A stretch of DNA of 64,000 bases from Priapulus caudatus (Eukaryota; Priapulida; Priapulimorpha; Priapulimorphida; Priapulidae), in the NCBI RefSeq assembly GCF_000485595.1, contig NW_014577789.1, positions 23,616 through 87,615 of the forward strand. Reading direction: 5' to 3'. Positions 25,155 through 38,100 of the stretch are shown one piece after another. Position numbers and translations under genes: made by a program. Within the stretch, counting starts at the first letter, position 1, and each line of letters begins with the position of its first letter. The notes beneath the pieces were generated by a model. That model had not been told where the DNA came from. It was given only the letters and a program-made list of their open reading frames with translations, and made no database searches.

Positions 25155-27706
25155 CCTGTCTATCTAACTATCTATCTATCTATCTATCTATCTACCTATC
25201 TATCTATCCACAAATCCATCCATCCATCTACCCATCGATTCATCTATACATGCATACATCCATCCATCCATCTATCCATCCATCCATCCATCCATCCATC
25301 CATCCATCCATCCATCCATCCATCCATCCATCATCATCCATCCATCCATCCATCCATCCATCCATCCATCCATCCATCCATCCATCGAATCACCCACCCA
25401 TCCATCCGTCCATCTACCTGTCCATCTATCTAGCTAGCTATCGCCTGCGCACTTCCTTGCTCGATCTCCCGCCCCCCCCACCACCACCAACACACGCACC
25501 ACACACGCACACACACTACACACACTTTACCCCTCTTTTTCTGTTCTTTCAAATCTACATAACTAACTCGCTTCATTCGAGATTTCGATAAACTTACAAG
25601 CTCTTCTTGTTCTTTGCCGATAAAGAACTCTCATCCGTTGGCAGCTCTGCGTTCGCGTCATCATCGTGGCGGAAGATACTCGATGACGTTGGCATGGAAA
25701 ATTTCTTGTGTATACCCTGCAATGTGCAATAGCCTACATATTAGCCGCGTTCACATGTAGCAAGAAATACGGTATTTAGCGTTCACACGAGGCAAAAGCT
25801 GCCGTCACAGAAATGACGGGTCATCTATAACAGATCCGTATTTGATGTAAATGACGCAGCTTCCCAGACCCATTAATTATTGCCGATGCTTGAAAATACC
25901 GGATCTCTCGGACCGCGCAGTTCTCTCGTTCTGTGAACGCATAAATACCCGGTATTCTGAACCGACGCATATTTTATAGGACTTGTCCGTGCCTGCGGGA
26001 CGAGTTCCGAGGTGTGAATGCCGCAGTGGAGACTGTCTGAGCACGGACCAGTCTACGTATTTTATCGACAGTTGGTCGCATTGCATTGGTGTATTTCGCA
26101 TTCGGTTGCTGTGATTGTTACGACAACGCAGCTCGGCAGCTCGCCAGAAATTACCGTCATTCTGGAGCGCCGAATCAGCGTTCCGTGAACCCTCGGCCGC
26201 CGTATTTGTCTCAGATTAGGATATTTCGCATAATAGCCGATATTTCATAAATACGGTCTCGTGTGAACGAGGCTATATAAGCCTCGTTATTCGGAATATA
26301 TCGGTGTATCCTAGCCAAATATTCTGGGGTCTGGAGCACAGTCGCGTATTTACATGAAATACCGGATCTGTTTAGATACCGTATTTCTTGGACCGCGCAT
26401 TTTGCCTCGTGTGAACGCTAAATACCGGATTTCTTGCTACGTGTGAACGCGGCTATAGCAGCCAACCCTGAGTTTGTCATGCTTGTTGAGTAAATTCCCT
26501 CTTCACACCAGGTGGGCTGGTTACTAACCCCTTACGCACAATTGCGTTTTTATAACCCAAGGCTAAAATTTGGCTATTTACCACATAGGCCTACTAACGT
26601 CACACACGGCCAGTTTCAACATTGTCGCAACTGCACGCGACATATATTTAGTGCAATGTCGACATCAAATTCTGAACACTCGCAACCCTAAATATCTAAC
26701 GAATGTAAGGGTAAACGAGTGTATTGCCCTCTTATAACACGCAGACTGCATATAGCACGTTTAATCGAGCCGCAAGTGGATGTGCCGAGAGATGTTCACC
26801 TGTTTTTCTCGTTCGTGGTTCAGGAAGAGGGCATAGGCCGGGGCGTCGCTGGGACCCGCCGTGCTGTGGCTCCTCCGTAGCAGCCTGCGCAGCCTTCCCG
26901 GCGACTTGTGCTTCTCCTGTTTAGCCGCCGTGGATTCCGCAGGGGGCGCTACGGCCAGAGCGTTGTAGCTGTGGCTCGTGTGTATGCTCTCCACCTCGCT
27001 GCTCTCGTCTGGCGTCGTCATCGTCGACGTCGACGTTGGTGTCGTCGTCGGAGAGAGTCTCTCTCTGTTGCGCTGCGCCCATCCGTGGAAGCTGCGTTTG
27101 GGAGAGAGCTTGTTGGGAGAGTGACGGTGAGCGATCTGCGGGGAAAGTCTCGACCCGGCCTGGGGCGACGACTGCCTACCGGCGGGCTGCGGAGACAGGC
27201 GGCCAGGCTGCTGACTGCTGCTAAGCGGCTCATACGGCTTCTCCGATTTCTCAGGGACAAGTCCCGTGGCCGCGTGTGCCTTCCTGTTTCCCCACTTCTC
27301 TCCTGTACAACATGAGAAATAGACGCGCTCACTAACAGCCGTAATAGTTAGAGAGGGCGGATATTCATGAACTGCCTATAGACGCGTAAGGGATTTAATT
27401 GTCGATTGCGCGCTCTTTCTTGCGTCGCGAATGATCGACATACATGCGCGTCCAACTTTCGTAGCGAGCCTTGTTGCACATTGATTTCCATCACGCGTCA
27501 TCATCCGAATAATTCCTCACGATAGTTCTCCATGCGTCTCCCGTTATTTTACCTGGAGACTTTAAGCTGAATTTCCTAGCAAAGCTAAAGGGTAGTGTGT
27601 GACGCTTGCCGCCTTCCTTTGTCGCTTCCTTCTGCTCGTCGCTGCGCTCAGCTTCTGGTAGTTTCCCCGCTCCCTTCCGCGAGGAAAATCTTGATGCATT
27701 CATCAT
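22831..27706 (-). CDS. Regulator of G-protein signalling with long disordered N terminus
   Basis: RGS domains bind active G-alpha subunits and speed GTP hydrolysis at the plasma membrane. Six coding exons on the minus strand, all in phase: 27706-27553, 27302-26800, 25716-25598, 24971-24808, 23921-23758, 23022-22831, giving 431 residues. Residues up to about 295 are rich in serine, proline and basic residues ([18 protein letters not shown] in exon 1; [14 protein letters not shown] in exon 2) with no recognised domain. The RGS box spans roughly 297-420: [68 protein letters not shown]. The contact residues expected in this family (SEEN, VNLDS, YGRFL) are kept. The box most resembles the small R4-type proteins, but the N terminus is far longer than theirs. 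The start is an ATG-ATG pair with an upstream in-frame stop. An alternative is an RGS3-like protein; orthology needs a tree. Confidence 0.93.
23103..23222. repeat. Short degenerate repeats of TCCCGACGGGG
   Basis: Four to five loosely spaced copies of a CCGACGGGG word within RGS intron 5, about 80 bp from the last coding exon. The function is unknown. Confidence 0.5.
24128..24172. repeat. ATT trinucleotide microsatellite
   Basis: An uninterrupted run of TTA/ATT units in RGS intron 4. It creates a spurious poly-asparagine frame on the other strand. Confidence 0.9.
25080..25440. repeat. TATC then CATC tetranucleotide arrays
   Basis: TATC units (about 25085-25205) change to CATC/CCAT units (about 25215-25415) within RGS intron 3. 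The frames across it (IHPSIHPS) are artefacts of the repeat. Confidence 0.9.
25743..26454. mobile_element. Foldback element, AGCCGCGTTCACACG family, copy 2
   Basis: The same family as 21503-22243, lying in RGS intron 2 and starting 27 bp from the exon 3 acceptor. The first 50 bp and last 130 bp match copy 1 almost exactly. The middle (about 25795-26330) differs by many single-base insertions, a pattern of sequencing error rather than decay. Confidence 0.85.
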
Positions 27707-29577
27707 GTAATGATGTGAGCGGTGGGCTACAGGATCCTAGATAGAAGACAGGCCTTGTCCTGCCTGCTGGCAGCTCCATTGTTACGATCTGTCGAAGTTC
27801 AAAATGTAATACGAGCTATCTATCTAGTAATGTTGATTAAGGGTTTATAGTAAGGTATTATATAACCTACTTTTCCGTAAGTTTAATGCATATAGCTATA
27901 TTTATAGTGGGTTCAAATTTTGCTACAAAAAATTGTGTATTTTAATATTTAGGAGAAATACGTTTTGTACTGTTTTCACATTTACTAGAAATTTGTTTAA
28001 AACTTTCGATGACCATTAGCTTAGACGTTAGAATTTGACGTTTTAATAAGAGGGTTGAATGTCTGATAACGAAAATATGTCAGCATATACCATTTGTATG
28101 CAAGTATCAAGTATTATAGGATACTCTGAGATTCTAGACTAATTTTCTTTTTTACACAAGTATTATATTGCAACCTTTCCGATAATGCGTGATGCTCCAT
28201 GAGCGGTGCTGCGATGTAATATTTACTGCACATTATTTCCGTATTAATTGCGATTCAGTTTTTACGTACTTCAATGCAATTTAAATGTTGTAAAATGCGC
28301 GCGCAAATGTTTCTTTGATAATACGCGATTTGCTAGATAGGAAAATAAACTAAACCGACGGTAGAGAGCAATATATAGAAACCGCGCGACCTACTAGGGC
28401 CGTAGTTCGAAGGCCAGCAGCTAGTTGACTGCCCCGCGGCCAGACACCTGCCCTCGCGTGATAAATTTCTATGACGCACATCTTCGTACTGACAACGTCA
28501 TTGGAATTAGTGAACCTTGACGGAGGAGGTTTGTCCGCCAACTCACACGATTTCGGAGTACAGAAAACTAGTTAGACCTCAACGTCACGATTTCATTATC
28601 GTGATAGCATTAAAAGCACTAAACACAATTCTCACAAAATTTACACAATTTATCCCGAGTTTTAAATTTAACTCGCCCGTATAAAATTATATTGAAAAAT
28701 ATATGTTTCCTCGATATAATTATATTATTGATTTTATCGATATATTACGATTAATAGTATATATCAATCAAAATCGGGGGTTATTTAGACGCCGTTTACA
28801 ATCGAGCGAGCATCAGCAACCGTGTTGGTTTTCGAATTCCGTCAGGAAAATGGAATCATGCCACCTAGCAGTCAAATTAATAGTAACTGACGAGATAAGA
28901 AAAACCGCGAACAAAAACTTCAGACGAGATGTTCACATGAGAGTGTGAGGAGTGGATACCAGAAAGGCAAACTTGTGGAAACAAGGTAAAAAGGACCTGC
29001 CCTCAAGTCCGCCCCTGATACTAAACTAGTATAGAGTGAAAACACGGAAAGCGAGTTTTGCCTCTCAGGGTTTCATACAGCAACAAACGCGAATAGGAGT
29101 ATACGATACAAACGTCTTTGATGGTGTCACACAAGTGAACCACGCGTTTCCCCTAGGGTGAGTTCGCTATTATCTGTGTGAAAGGCAATCTTATACGGTC
29201 GATGGACCAAATACTGCGCGCGTGTATAAACCTTCGGGCGTAGGCCTACGTGCGTGCGTGTGCATGCTTATGTGCATGTGTGTGTGCTGGGTATAATCAC
29301 GTTGCTACCAGATTGAAATTACGAAGATATGAATAAAAAACAATTACATATTCCCAACCACATGAATTCCACAAGTACAGGATAAACTGTTGTTTATGTC
29401 AGTTAAAATCGACATTTTATGAATAAATCCGACATGATACGTGAGCAGTGGGCCTAAGAGGATACAAATGACATATCTCAATATCCTCTTATACCGTTCT
29501 TCCATGCGCATAAACATAGGTTACACGCTGGTGAGAACCGATAAAATTGAGAAAATTTAAAAGCTTGTTTGTACTGT
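27707..29577. other. Upstream of RGS, no gene seen
   Basis: AT-rich sequence that should contain the RGS promoter and 5' UTR. I see no convincing exon, repeat array or core promoter motif. Short open frames at 28350 and 28703 show no domain or splice context. Confidence 0.45.
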
Positions 29578-30021
29578 AAAGGCCGCCGCACACCAGCCGA
29601 TTTTTCACGCGATTTGATCGGCCCGATAGAAATCAGCCGATATCGGGTAGGTGTGCGCGTTCATTTGTAGACGATTTTATTTTTATCGGGTGATCGTTCC
29701 AAATCAAACATGTTTGATTTGAAGCCGATTATTTGGACGCGATTTTGTGGTGTGGCGCGTGGAACTCAGGAAATCGTGTGCAGATAATATTGAACAGCCA
29801 TAGCTGAACGTCCCGTGTCACATGACATTCAAAATGCGCTTACCCGTAGAGAAAAGCCTTAGACCCTTGCAGAAATTTAATCGTAGGTGTGGCGGGTGTT
29901 TATCGTTAGGTGTGGGCGGTGTTTTATCGGAAGCGTCGCGATGAGGCCGATTTTAGCAAACGATGAAGCGATTTTTGAAATCGGGACCGACTTTCTTGTG
30001 GTAGGTGTAGCGGCGGGCTTT
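29578..30021. mobile_element. Foldback element with AAAGGCCGCCGCACACC ends
   Basis: The left end AAAGGCCGCCGCACACC and the right end in reverse complement (AAAGCCCGCCGCTACACC) pair. The interior has repeated ATCGGG/CCCGAT and GATTTT words in both orientations. It abuts the larger palindrome starting at 30022, whose end (AAGGGCTGCCGCACACG) is related. Confidence 0.7.
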
Positions 30022-32479
30022 AAGGGCTGCCGCACACGGTGTGGTTTTGTGGCTGGCGGCATCGGGCCACGCGTGGCTGGATGGCGCAGCACAAACACAC
30101 CGTGTGGCCGCGTGCAAACACAGCGATTTCTTGGCGTGTGGAAAATATCACACGTGTTTGATAAAGTTTCTTCTCACGTGTGGCAGATTCCACAACGTTG
30201 CGGCTGTGCCTGTGTCAGAGTGCCACACCGGCTCTATGTAACCGACCGAATCAGGCAAGCAGGTCAAGCGAGTCAGCGTGATCTTAAGCCTTGCGGTTGG
30301 CAGCGCGGGTTGCACTGGCGGTACACGCACGTTACAGCGGCAGATACACGCACGTAACACGCGGGTATACGCACGTACACGCTGGTACATAGGGGAAGAC
30401 CGCCAGTGGGTCACGCGGGTACGCGCAGCGTACTACCGCGGTACAGCGCACGTAACACGGCAGGGTACAGCGCACGTACACGCCACGGTACACGGCAGGT
30501 ACACGCCCTGACAGAACGTAGCGACAGCGGTAGCACAGCGGGATTACACGCACGTACACGCACGTACACGCGGATACGAGCGCACGTACAAGGAGGGACC
30601 GGCGGTGACCCGCACGTAGCACCCACAGATCACGCACGGTGACACGGCGGGTCCGCACCACGTAAACGACAGGTAGAGCGCACCGTACACGCAACGTACA
30701 GGCGCGGGTGCATCGAGGAGGTCGCGATGCGAGCGCCGACGTGTAGCACGACGTACACGCGGGTACAAGACGCGATAGCGACGCGACGTACACGCAGAGA
30801 TACGAGTGCGCACGTGAACACAGAGATACACGCACGGTACAGGCGGGTACACGGCACTGCGAGGGGGGGAGAAGGAACACGTGCCGCGGGGTACCCGACT
30901 ACAGCGCGGTAAGGCACGGGAGATGACACGCGCACGTGGTGCTACGCGGGTACACGGCTAACGTGCACCGCTGCGTGAGACGGGCGTGTAGTGCGTGTAT
31001 CTGGGTGTGTACGTGCGTGATACGTACGTGCGTGTACCGCGTTGGACTGCGTGTATCCGCGTAGTAAGCGCCTCGCGTGTCCGTGCGTGCTATTCTCGTG
31101 TAGACGTGAAGTGTAGCCGCACGGCGCTGAGTGCGTTTGTGGCGGTGTACGTGCGTGTATTCTTCCGGTAGCCGCGTGTGTACGTGCGCTGTAGTGCTGT
31201 GTGGTAGCGTGCGTGTTAGTGCTGCGTGTACGTTTGGCGAATGTACCGGCCAGCGGTGGTGACAAGGTGCGGGGGGAAGGGGAGCAGAGGTGTACGGTGC
31301 GTGGCGTCTCGTGTGTAAGCTCCAACGCAGAGTGAGGGCGATAGTACGGTAGCGAGGAGGAAAGTACAAGCGCCGCGCAGTCTGGCACGTGCGCGTAGTA
31401 CGAGGCCTGAAGGGCGCGGGAGACCTGGACGTGGTGTATCTGGCGGGAATGGTGAGGGGCTGGAAGATAGCAGGATGAGAAGTCGGTGACGACAGAGGAC
31501 GGGAGGAGACTAGATAGGGGTACTCGAGAGAAATATGAGTGCGGGGGGTATCGGGTACGTGCGTGTAGGCGGCGGGGAAATCTGCGTGTGTACGTGCCGT
31601 GTCCGCGCGCGTTGTACGTGGTGTACGGTGCGTGTATCGCGCGCAGGCGGAAGGTGCGGGCCGCGATATTACGCGTGTACCCGCGTGGTAGCGTGCGTGA
31701 TAGCGCGCGGATAGTACTCGCGCGGGTACGTGCGTGTACGCGTGTACGGTGGAGCTGTGACCCGCGTGTACGTGCGTGTGACCGCGTGTAGCGTTGCGCT
31801 GTGACTCCGGTGTACGCAGTCCGTGGTACGCGATGGTGTATGCGTGTACGTGCGTGTATCCGCGTGTACCCGCGTGTACGTGCGTGTATGCCGCGCTGTA
31901 CGTGGGCGTGTACGTGCGTGTATTGCCCGGCGTGCACCGCGTGAGTACGGTGGGCGTGTACCGCGAGCGCACGTGCGTACACCGCGTGTACGTGCGTGGT
32001 ATCTGTAGTGTATCTCGTCAGTGTATCTGGCGTGTACAGTGCGTGTACCCGCGTGTCCGCGCGTAGATACGTGCGTGTACCCGCGTGCACGTGCGTGTCA
32101 CGCGCGTGTACGTTGCGATATAAACGCGGTGTACGTGCGCTGAATCTGCGTGTACGTGCGTGTACGCGCAGTGCAACCGCGCTGCAACCGCAAGTTAAGA
32201 TCACGTGACTCGGTTGACCTCTGCTAATTGGTCGGGGTTACTAGGAGCCGGTGTGGAACTTGACGACAGGCAGCACTCGCCACACGCTGTGAAATCTGGG
32301 CCACACGGTGGGAGAAATAGTCAAACACGTGTTGATAGTTTTCCGACACGCACAAGAATCGCTGTGTTTTGCACGCGGCCACAACGGTGTGGTTTTGTGC
32401 TGCGGACCATCAGCGCCACGGGATTGGCCGATGGCGCGCAAAGCGCAAAGAGACGCCGTGTGGGCCCGGGCAGCTTTTA
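30022..32479. mobile_element. Giant foldback element with tandem-repeat arms (FB-like)
   Basis: The outer ends GGGCTGCCGCACACGGTG and, read inverted from 32479, AAAAGCTGCCCGGGCCCACA start arms that match through GGCCGCGTGCAAA, CACAGCGATT and GTGATCTTAA. Inward, the left arm becomes a degenerate array of CGCACGTACA units up to about 30960. The right arm is the same array in complement (TGTACGTGCG) from about 30965 to 32180. Unique outer arms plus inner tandem short repeats in inverted orientation is the layout of Drosophila FB elements. The array is indel-rich, so its true length is uncertain. No gene lies inside. Confidence 0.8.
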
Positions 32480-33490
32480 CTCGCGTGTGTTGTACGTTTT
32501 GAAATCCCATATCCAAACGTAGCCAATGAATAGTGAGCTAAGCTGGAATTAGTGATTAGTGATCAATTCAGTATGTGGCTATTGAGGGTCATGTCAATTG
32601 GTTCGAAGCATACCAAGATCGTGTGAACTAGGTGTTGGCAAAGTAGAGAAGATCAGGAAGCCTACGACAGCTAAGAAGTGAGTGTAGGATGAATTGTGGT
32701 ATTAAAGAGGCGATAGGTGGGCGTACAGAAGGACGCGTGAGCCTTGGTCTCTATAACTTACAACGATCGAGGGTGTTTGACAACTAAATGACTTCTCCTA
32801 ACGTTTCGTGATAAACGGCGGCCACGTGGTGCGGGTATCTCCTTGGCCTGCGTCCTCACCTGACCACGGTACAGAACTTTTGCAGTAATGTCTTTTGACG
32901 CGTTCTTGCAGAAGCCGCCATGCACTTCGCTGGTTCGCGATCAATCTTTACGCGCCGCCGTGGCTCCTGCTGTTGAACACACGGTTCATTTCAAGTGATG
33001 GTTTGCACTTAGCTAGGTGTCTTAACTCTGTGGAACGGGCGGCACTTTTCGCGGGAGATAATTACTTATAGAATTATAATACACATTTGCCGTTTGCTCG
33101 AAGTTGCTTGCCGTTGCCATTTGCCGTTTGCTTGAAAATGCGGATTCTGTGTTTCATTGTTCGCGTGATTATATATTTGAACGAGATATTATCCAATATC
33201 GCTAAACCGGCTATCCAAATATGTCTCATATTTCAGGAATATCTCTAGCATATATCAGGGAGATTAATATAGGTTATGCTATTATACCAATTAAATGCAT
33301 ACGCAGTCTAAAATAGCAGATAAAAGTGAAATTTATTAGTTGTACACACCTAGGCCATTCATATGTAACTAAACCTCTATGGTTCAGCTTCCTTAAGGGT
33401 AATTTCCTATAACCCTGCCTTTATACCACTTTTTTTTTTTGTCACGCCATCTGCATTTTAATACTTTTCCGTTCTCAGTTTCATTCTCTC
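32480..33490. other. Intergenic, no gene seen
   Basis: AT-rich sequence without recognisable coding exons or repeat arrays. Confidence 0.45.
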
Positions 33491-33509
33491 TCTCAGCACG
33501 TACACTACA

Positions 33510-33750
33510 CCACACACACACACACACACCATACAGCGACACACACACACACAACAGCACACACACACACACACACACACATACACACATACACACACAC
33601 TCTCTCGCTCTCTCTCTCTCTCGCTCTCTCGCTCTCTGTCTGTCTGTCTGTCTCTCTCTCTCTGTCTCTCTCTCTCTCTGCTGCTATCACTTTCTCTCTC
33701 TACTATCTTTCCCTCTCGCCCAGTCTGTCTCTCTCTCTCACTGTGTGTGT
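33510..33750. repeat. CA followed by CT dinucleotide arrays
   Basis: Interrupted CA units (about 33514-33600) followed by CT/TCTG units (33600-33745). Frames in it ([14 protein letters not shown]) are repeat artefacts. Confidence 0.9.
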
Positions 33751-34420
33751 GCGCACGTTTCTCACTATATATAGATCTCAATCATTGCGTCTGTTGCGCC
33801 GTCTATATGTTAACTCCCATACCTCTCAATTATTCGCACCACCCGCGTACATTCGTCCTCATGCGCAGACTGGCGTGGGGAGGATGTCATAAATATGCAA
33901 ATCACACTCGCGAAGATTTCTATCTAGCTAAGAATTAGCGCCGACGTATTATCAAACAGCCGGAGACGAAATTTTGTCCAGAACGTAGAATATAATTATA
34001 CTAGTCGCGCGCAAATCGTCCGTCCGAGAAATTCGTGCGGATTAGACCCGCCAATGGCAGCTGTTACTGAGTGTTGCCTGCCGCATCAGGTTTATACACA
34101 AAACGGTCCCGTAAATCCCCATTCGCAGCCCATAGGCCAGCTAACACAAGCTTCACGTTTTCCATGTCTCGCTGACCTAACTATGTTTCGCTGTACGTGA
34201 TATGAGGAAAATAAGACGGAGAATATCGATAGAGTCTAGCAAATGATAAATACCAGAGTCTGGGAGTGCAACTAATGATCAAATATATAATTAATTATAT
34301 ATATTTATATATATATATACTAGCGGGATACCCGGCGTTGCCCGGAAAAATCAATGGCGTTACTCAGTTGGTGACGGCTTGGTTGAAAAGAAAATACCCC
34401 AAAAAACTAACTATCTATCT

Positions 34421-34567
34421 ATCCATGCATCCATGCATGCATGCATCCATCCATCCCACCCCATCCCATATCGCATCCCATGCCATCCCATGCCATCCCA
34501 TCGCATGCCATCGCATGCCATCCCATCCCATGCCATCGCATGCCATCCCATGCCATCCCATCCCATT
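34421..34567. repeat. CATCC / CATGC microsatellite
   Basis: Degenerate CCATG, CCATC and GCATG units inside the retroposon-like element. Confidence 0.85.
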
Positions 34568-34852
34568 CCAAACTGTAAAAAATAATAAGGAATCAAAAGA
34601 TAAAAGACATTAAAAAATACAAAAGTAAAAAAGTGAATATAATAAAATAAAATAATATAAAAATAAAATCTGTAACCTACATAGGCTTCCGTGAAGTGTT
34701 CCCGGCAGTTTGCGCTATTATTATCATCTACCATAGTTTATTCTGGATTTTTACTAAACGTTTAAATGTAGTAACAAATATAAAATTTTGAAATTAACGG
34801 TGAAGTGGCAGAAGTACATACTAAACAATCCAAAAGTAAAGAAACAAAGTAT

Positions 34853-34930
34853 TTCCCGAGGTGGGATTCGAACCCGGCATCCCGGTGTAAGAGACGGATG
34901 TTCTAGCGATTAGGCCACTGCGCCGTTAAG
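34853..34930 (-). pseudogene. tRNA-like segment with B box, degenerate
   Basis: The minus strand carries a perfect internal B box, GGTTCGAATCC (34863-34873), and an upstream A-box-like TGGCCTAATCG. The T arm (CGGGTTCGAATCCCAC) forms only about three pairs. The anticodon arm has an extra base and the acceptor ends do not pair. It is better explained as a tRNA-derived (SINE-type) promoter relic than as a functional tRNA. Confidence 0.45.
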
Positions 34931-35130
34931 GGTATACACAATGGATTCAGACGAACGTCATGTTAATCTGTACGCACCGCCATCTATTGAATTGTTATCA
35001 ATTTTTAACTTTTTAACTTTTTTTGACTTTTTTGTTGTTGTTTTTTTCGTCTAGGAACACTCCCCGGGTATAGGAAATCGCCCTCTAAAAATTGCATCCA
35101 GATCGCTTGGGCGGTTTGGCCGGGCATAGT

Positions 35131-38100
35131 GGACATACATACATACATACATACATACATACATACATACATACATACATACATACATACATACATACAT
35201 ACATACATACATACATACATACATACTACATACAATACCTACAATACATAATCATACATACATACATAATACATACATAGCATACCTACATACAGTTACA
35301 TACATAACATACACTACATACAGTACCATGACCATACATACATAACTATACATACATATCATACGACTACATATACATACATACATACAGTTAACATACA
35401 TACATACATACCTAATACATACATACATGACATACATAAGCAGTACATACATACAGTACATACTATACATACATACATACATAACATCATACATACATAC
35501 ATCATACATACCATACATAAGCAGTACATACATACATACATACAACATTACATAGCATACATACATACATACATTACATACATACATACATACCATACAT
35601 ACATACATTACATAACATACATACAACATACATATCATACATACATACATACATAAATACATACATACATACATAGCATACATACATAAAAACATACATA
35701 CATACAATACATACCATACATAACATACATAGCATACAAAACTATACATACATACATCACATCCATACATACATACATACACTATCAGTACATACATACA
35801 TACACTACATAGCATACCTACATACCTACATACATACTATACATGAATTACATCACATAACATACATACATACTATACATTACATACATATCATACATAC
35901 ATACATACATACATAGCATACATACATACGATACATACATACATACATACAATACATAGCATACTACATACAGATACATACATACATACATACACTAATA
36001 CATACATACGATACATACGATACATAGCATACATACATACACATACATAACATACATACATACATAGCATACATAACATACATACATAGCATAGCATACA
36101 TGACATACATATCATACATACATACATACAATACATACATACATAGCATACTATACATACATAACATACATAACATAGCATACATACATACATACATACA
36201 ATACATACATACATACATACATACCATACATACCATTACATACAGTACATACATTACATACATACTACCATACATACATACATACATAATAACATACAAC
36301 ATAATACATACATACATACATACATACATACATACATACATACATACAATACATCACATACATACATACATTACATACATACATACATCACATACATAAC
36401 ATAACCTAACATACATATCATACATACATACATACCTACATACATACAATACATACATACATAACATCACATACATATAAATAGCATACATACATAACAT
36501 ACATACATGACATACATACATACATACATACATACATAGCATAGCATACATACATACCATACATACATGATCATACATGACATACATACATACATACACA
36601 TAAACATACATACATACATACATACCATACACTACATACATACCATACCATACATACATAGCCATACAAGTACATACCATACCCCATACATACATACATA
36701 AACATACATACACTACATACATACATACCATACATACATACATACATAATACATACATTACATACATACATACATACATACTACAGTAAACATACATACA
36801 TACATAACAATACATACATACATACATACATACATACATACATACATGCATACATACATACATACATACATACATACATACATACCATAGCCAACATACA
36901 GATACATACATACATACATACAACATAACATACATACATTACATCATACATACATACATTCAGCATACATACATACATACAATACAATACAATACATACC
37001 ATACATATCATACATACTATACATACATAGCATACATACACTACATACAATACATACATACATACATAACATAAACATACATACATACATACATTACATA
37101 CATAGCATACCATACATAGCATACATACGATACATACATACATACATACATAACATGACATTACAGTAGCGATACAGTACATAACATGACATAGCATGAC
37201 CATACATCCTACATACATACATACCATACATACATACTATACATACATTACATACTAATACATGACATACATACGATACGATACCATATCATAAATACAT
37301 CATAGCATACATACATACATACATGACTACATACATACATCACATACAATACATACATACATACATACATAGCATACAACTACATACATACATATCATAC
37401 ATACATACATACATACCATACATACAGTACATCATCACATACATACTACATTACATACATACATACATACAGTACAGTACATGACATACATACATACATA
37501 CATACACCTACATACATACATCTTCATACATACATACATAATACATACCTACATACATATACATACATACATTAATACACATACAAACATACATAAATCT
37601 CCACTACATACATACATACATACGATACATATCATACATACATACCATACATACCATACAATACATCTACAGACATAGCATACATACATACATACTCCCA
37701 TACATACATACTACATACATACATCTTACATACATACTCTACATACATACATACATACATCAGCCCAATCTATACTACATACAACATCAATACAACATAC
37801 ATACTACATACGTACATACATCTACATACACATACATAATACATACCTCACATACATACCTACATACTACTCATCTACATACAACTCATCATCATCACAT
37901 GCATCACATACATAGCATACATCACATAACATACATGACAATACATACATCATACATACAATACATACAGTAACAGTACATACATCACATACGATACATA
38001 CATACATACATAGCATAGCATACATACCATACATCCATACATACATACATAGCATACACTACATACTACTATCATCACTATCATAACATACAATACATAC

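Larger units (their letters stand above)
34319..35125 (+). mobile_element. Retroposon-like unit ending in the CATA array
   Basis: The left boundary is ACTAGCGGGATACCCGGCGT. Its right end, GGCGGTTTGGCCGGGCATAG, runs directly into CATA units at 35131. In between are a CATCC-type microsatellite (34421-34567) and a tRNA-like segment in reverse orientation. A short unit whose 3' tail is a simple tetranucleotide is typical of SINEs and truncated non-LTR elements of invertebrates. No reverse transcriptase frame is present. The class is inferred. Confidence 0.5.

Noticed and set aside
30332-32204. Frames of up to 420 codons rich in Arg, Thr, His and Ala
   Set aside because: They arise from the CGCACGTACA tandem array; both strands and several frames are open, and no domain is visible.
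34853-34930. Functional tRNA gene
   Set aside because: The B box is intact, but the acceptor and T stems do not pair; a tRNA-derived relic is more likely.
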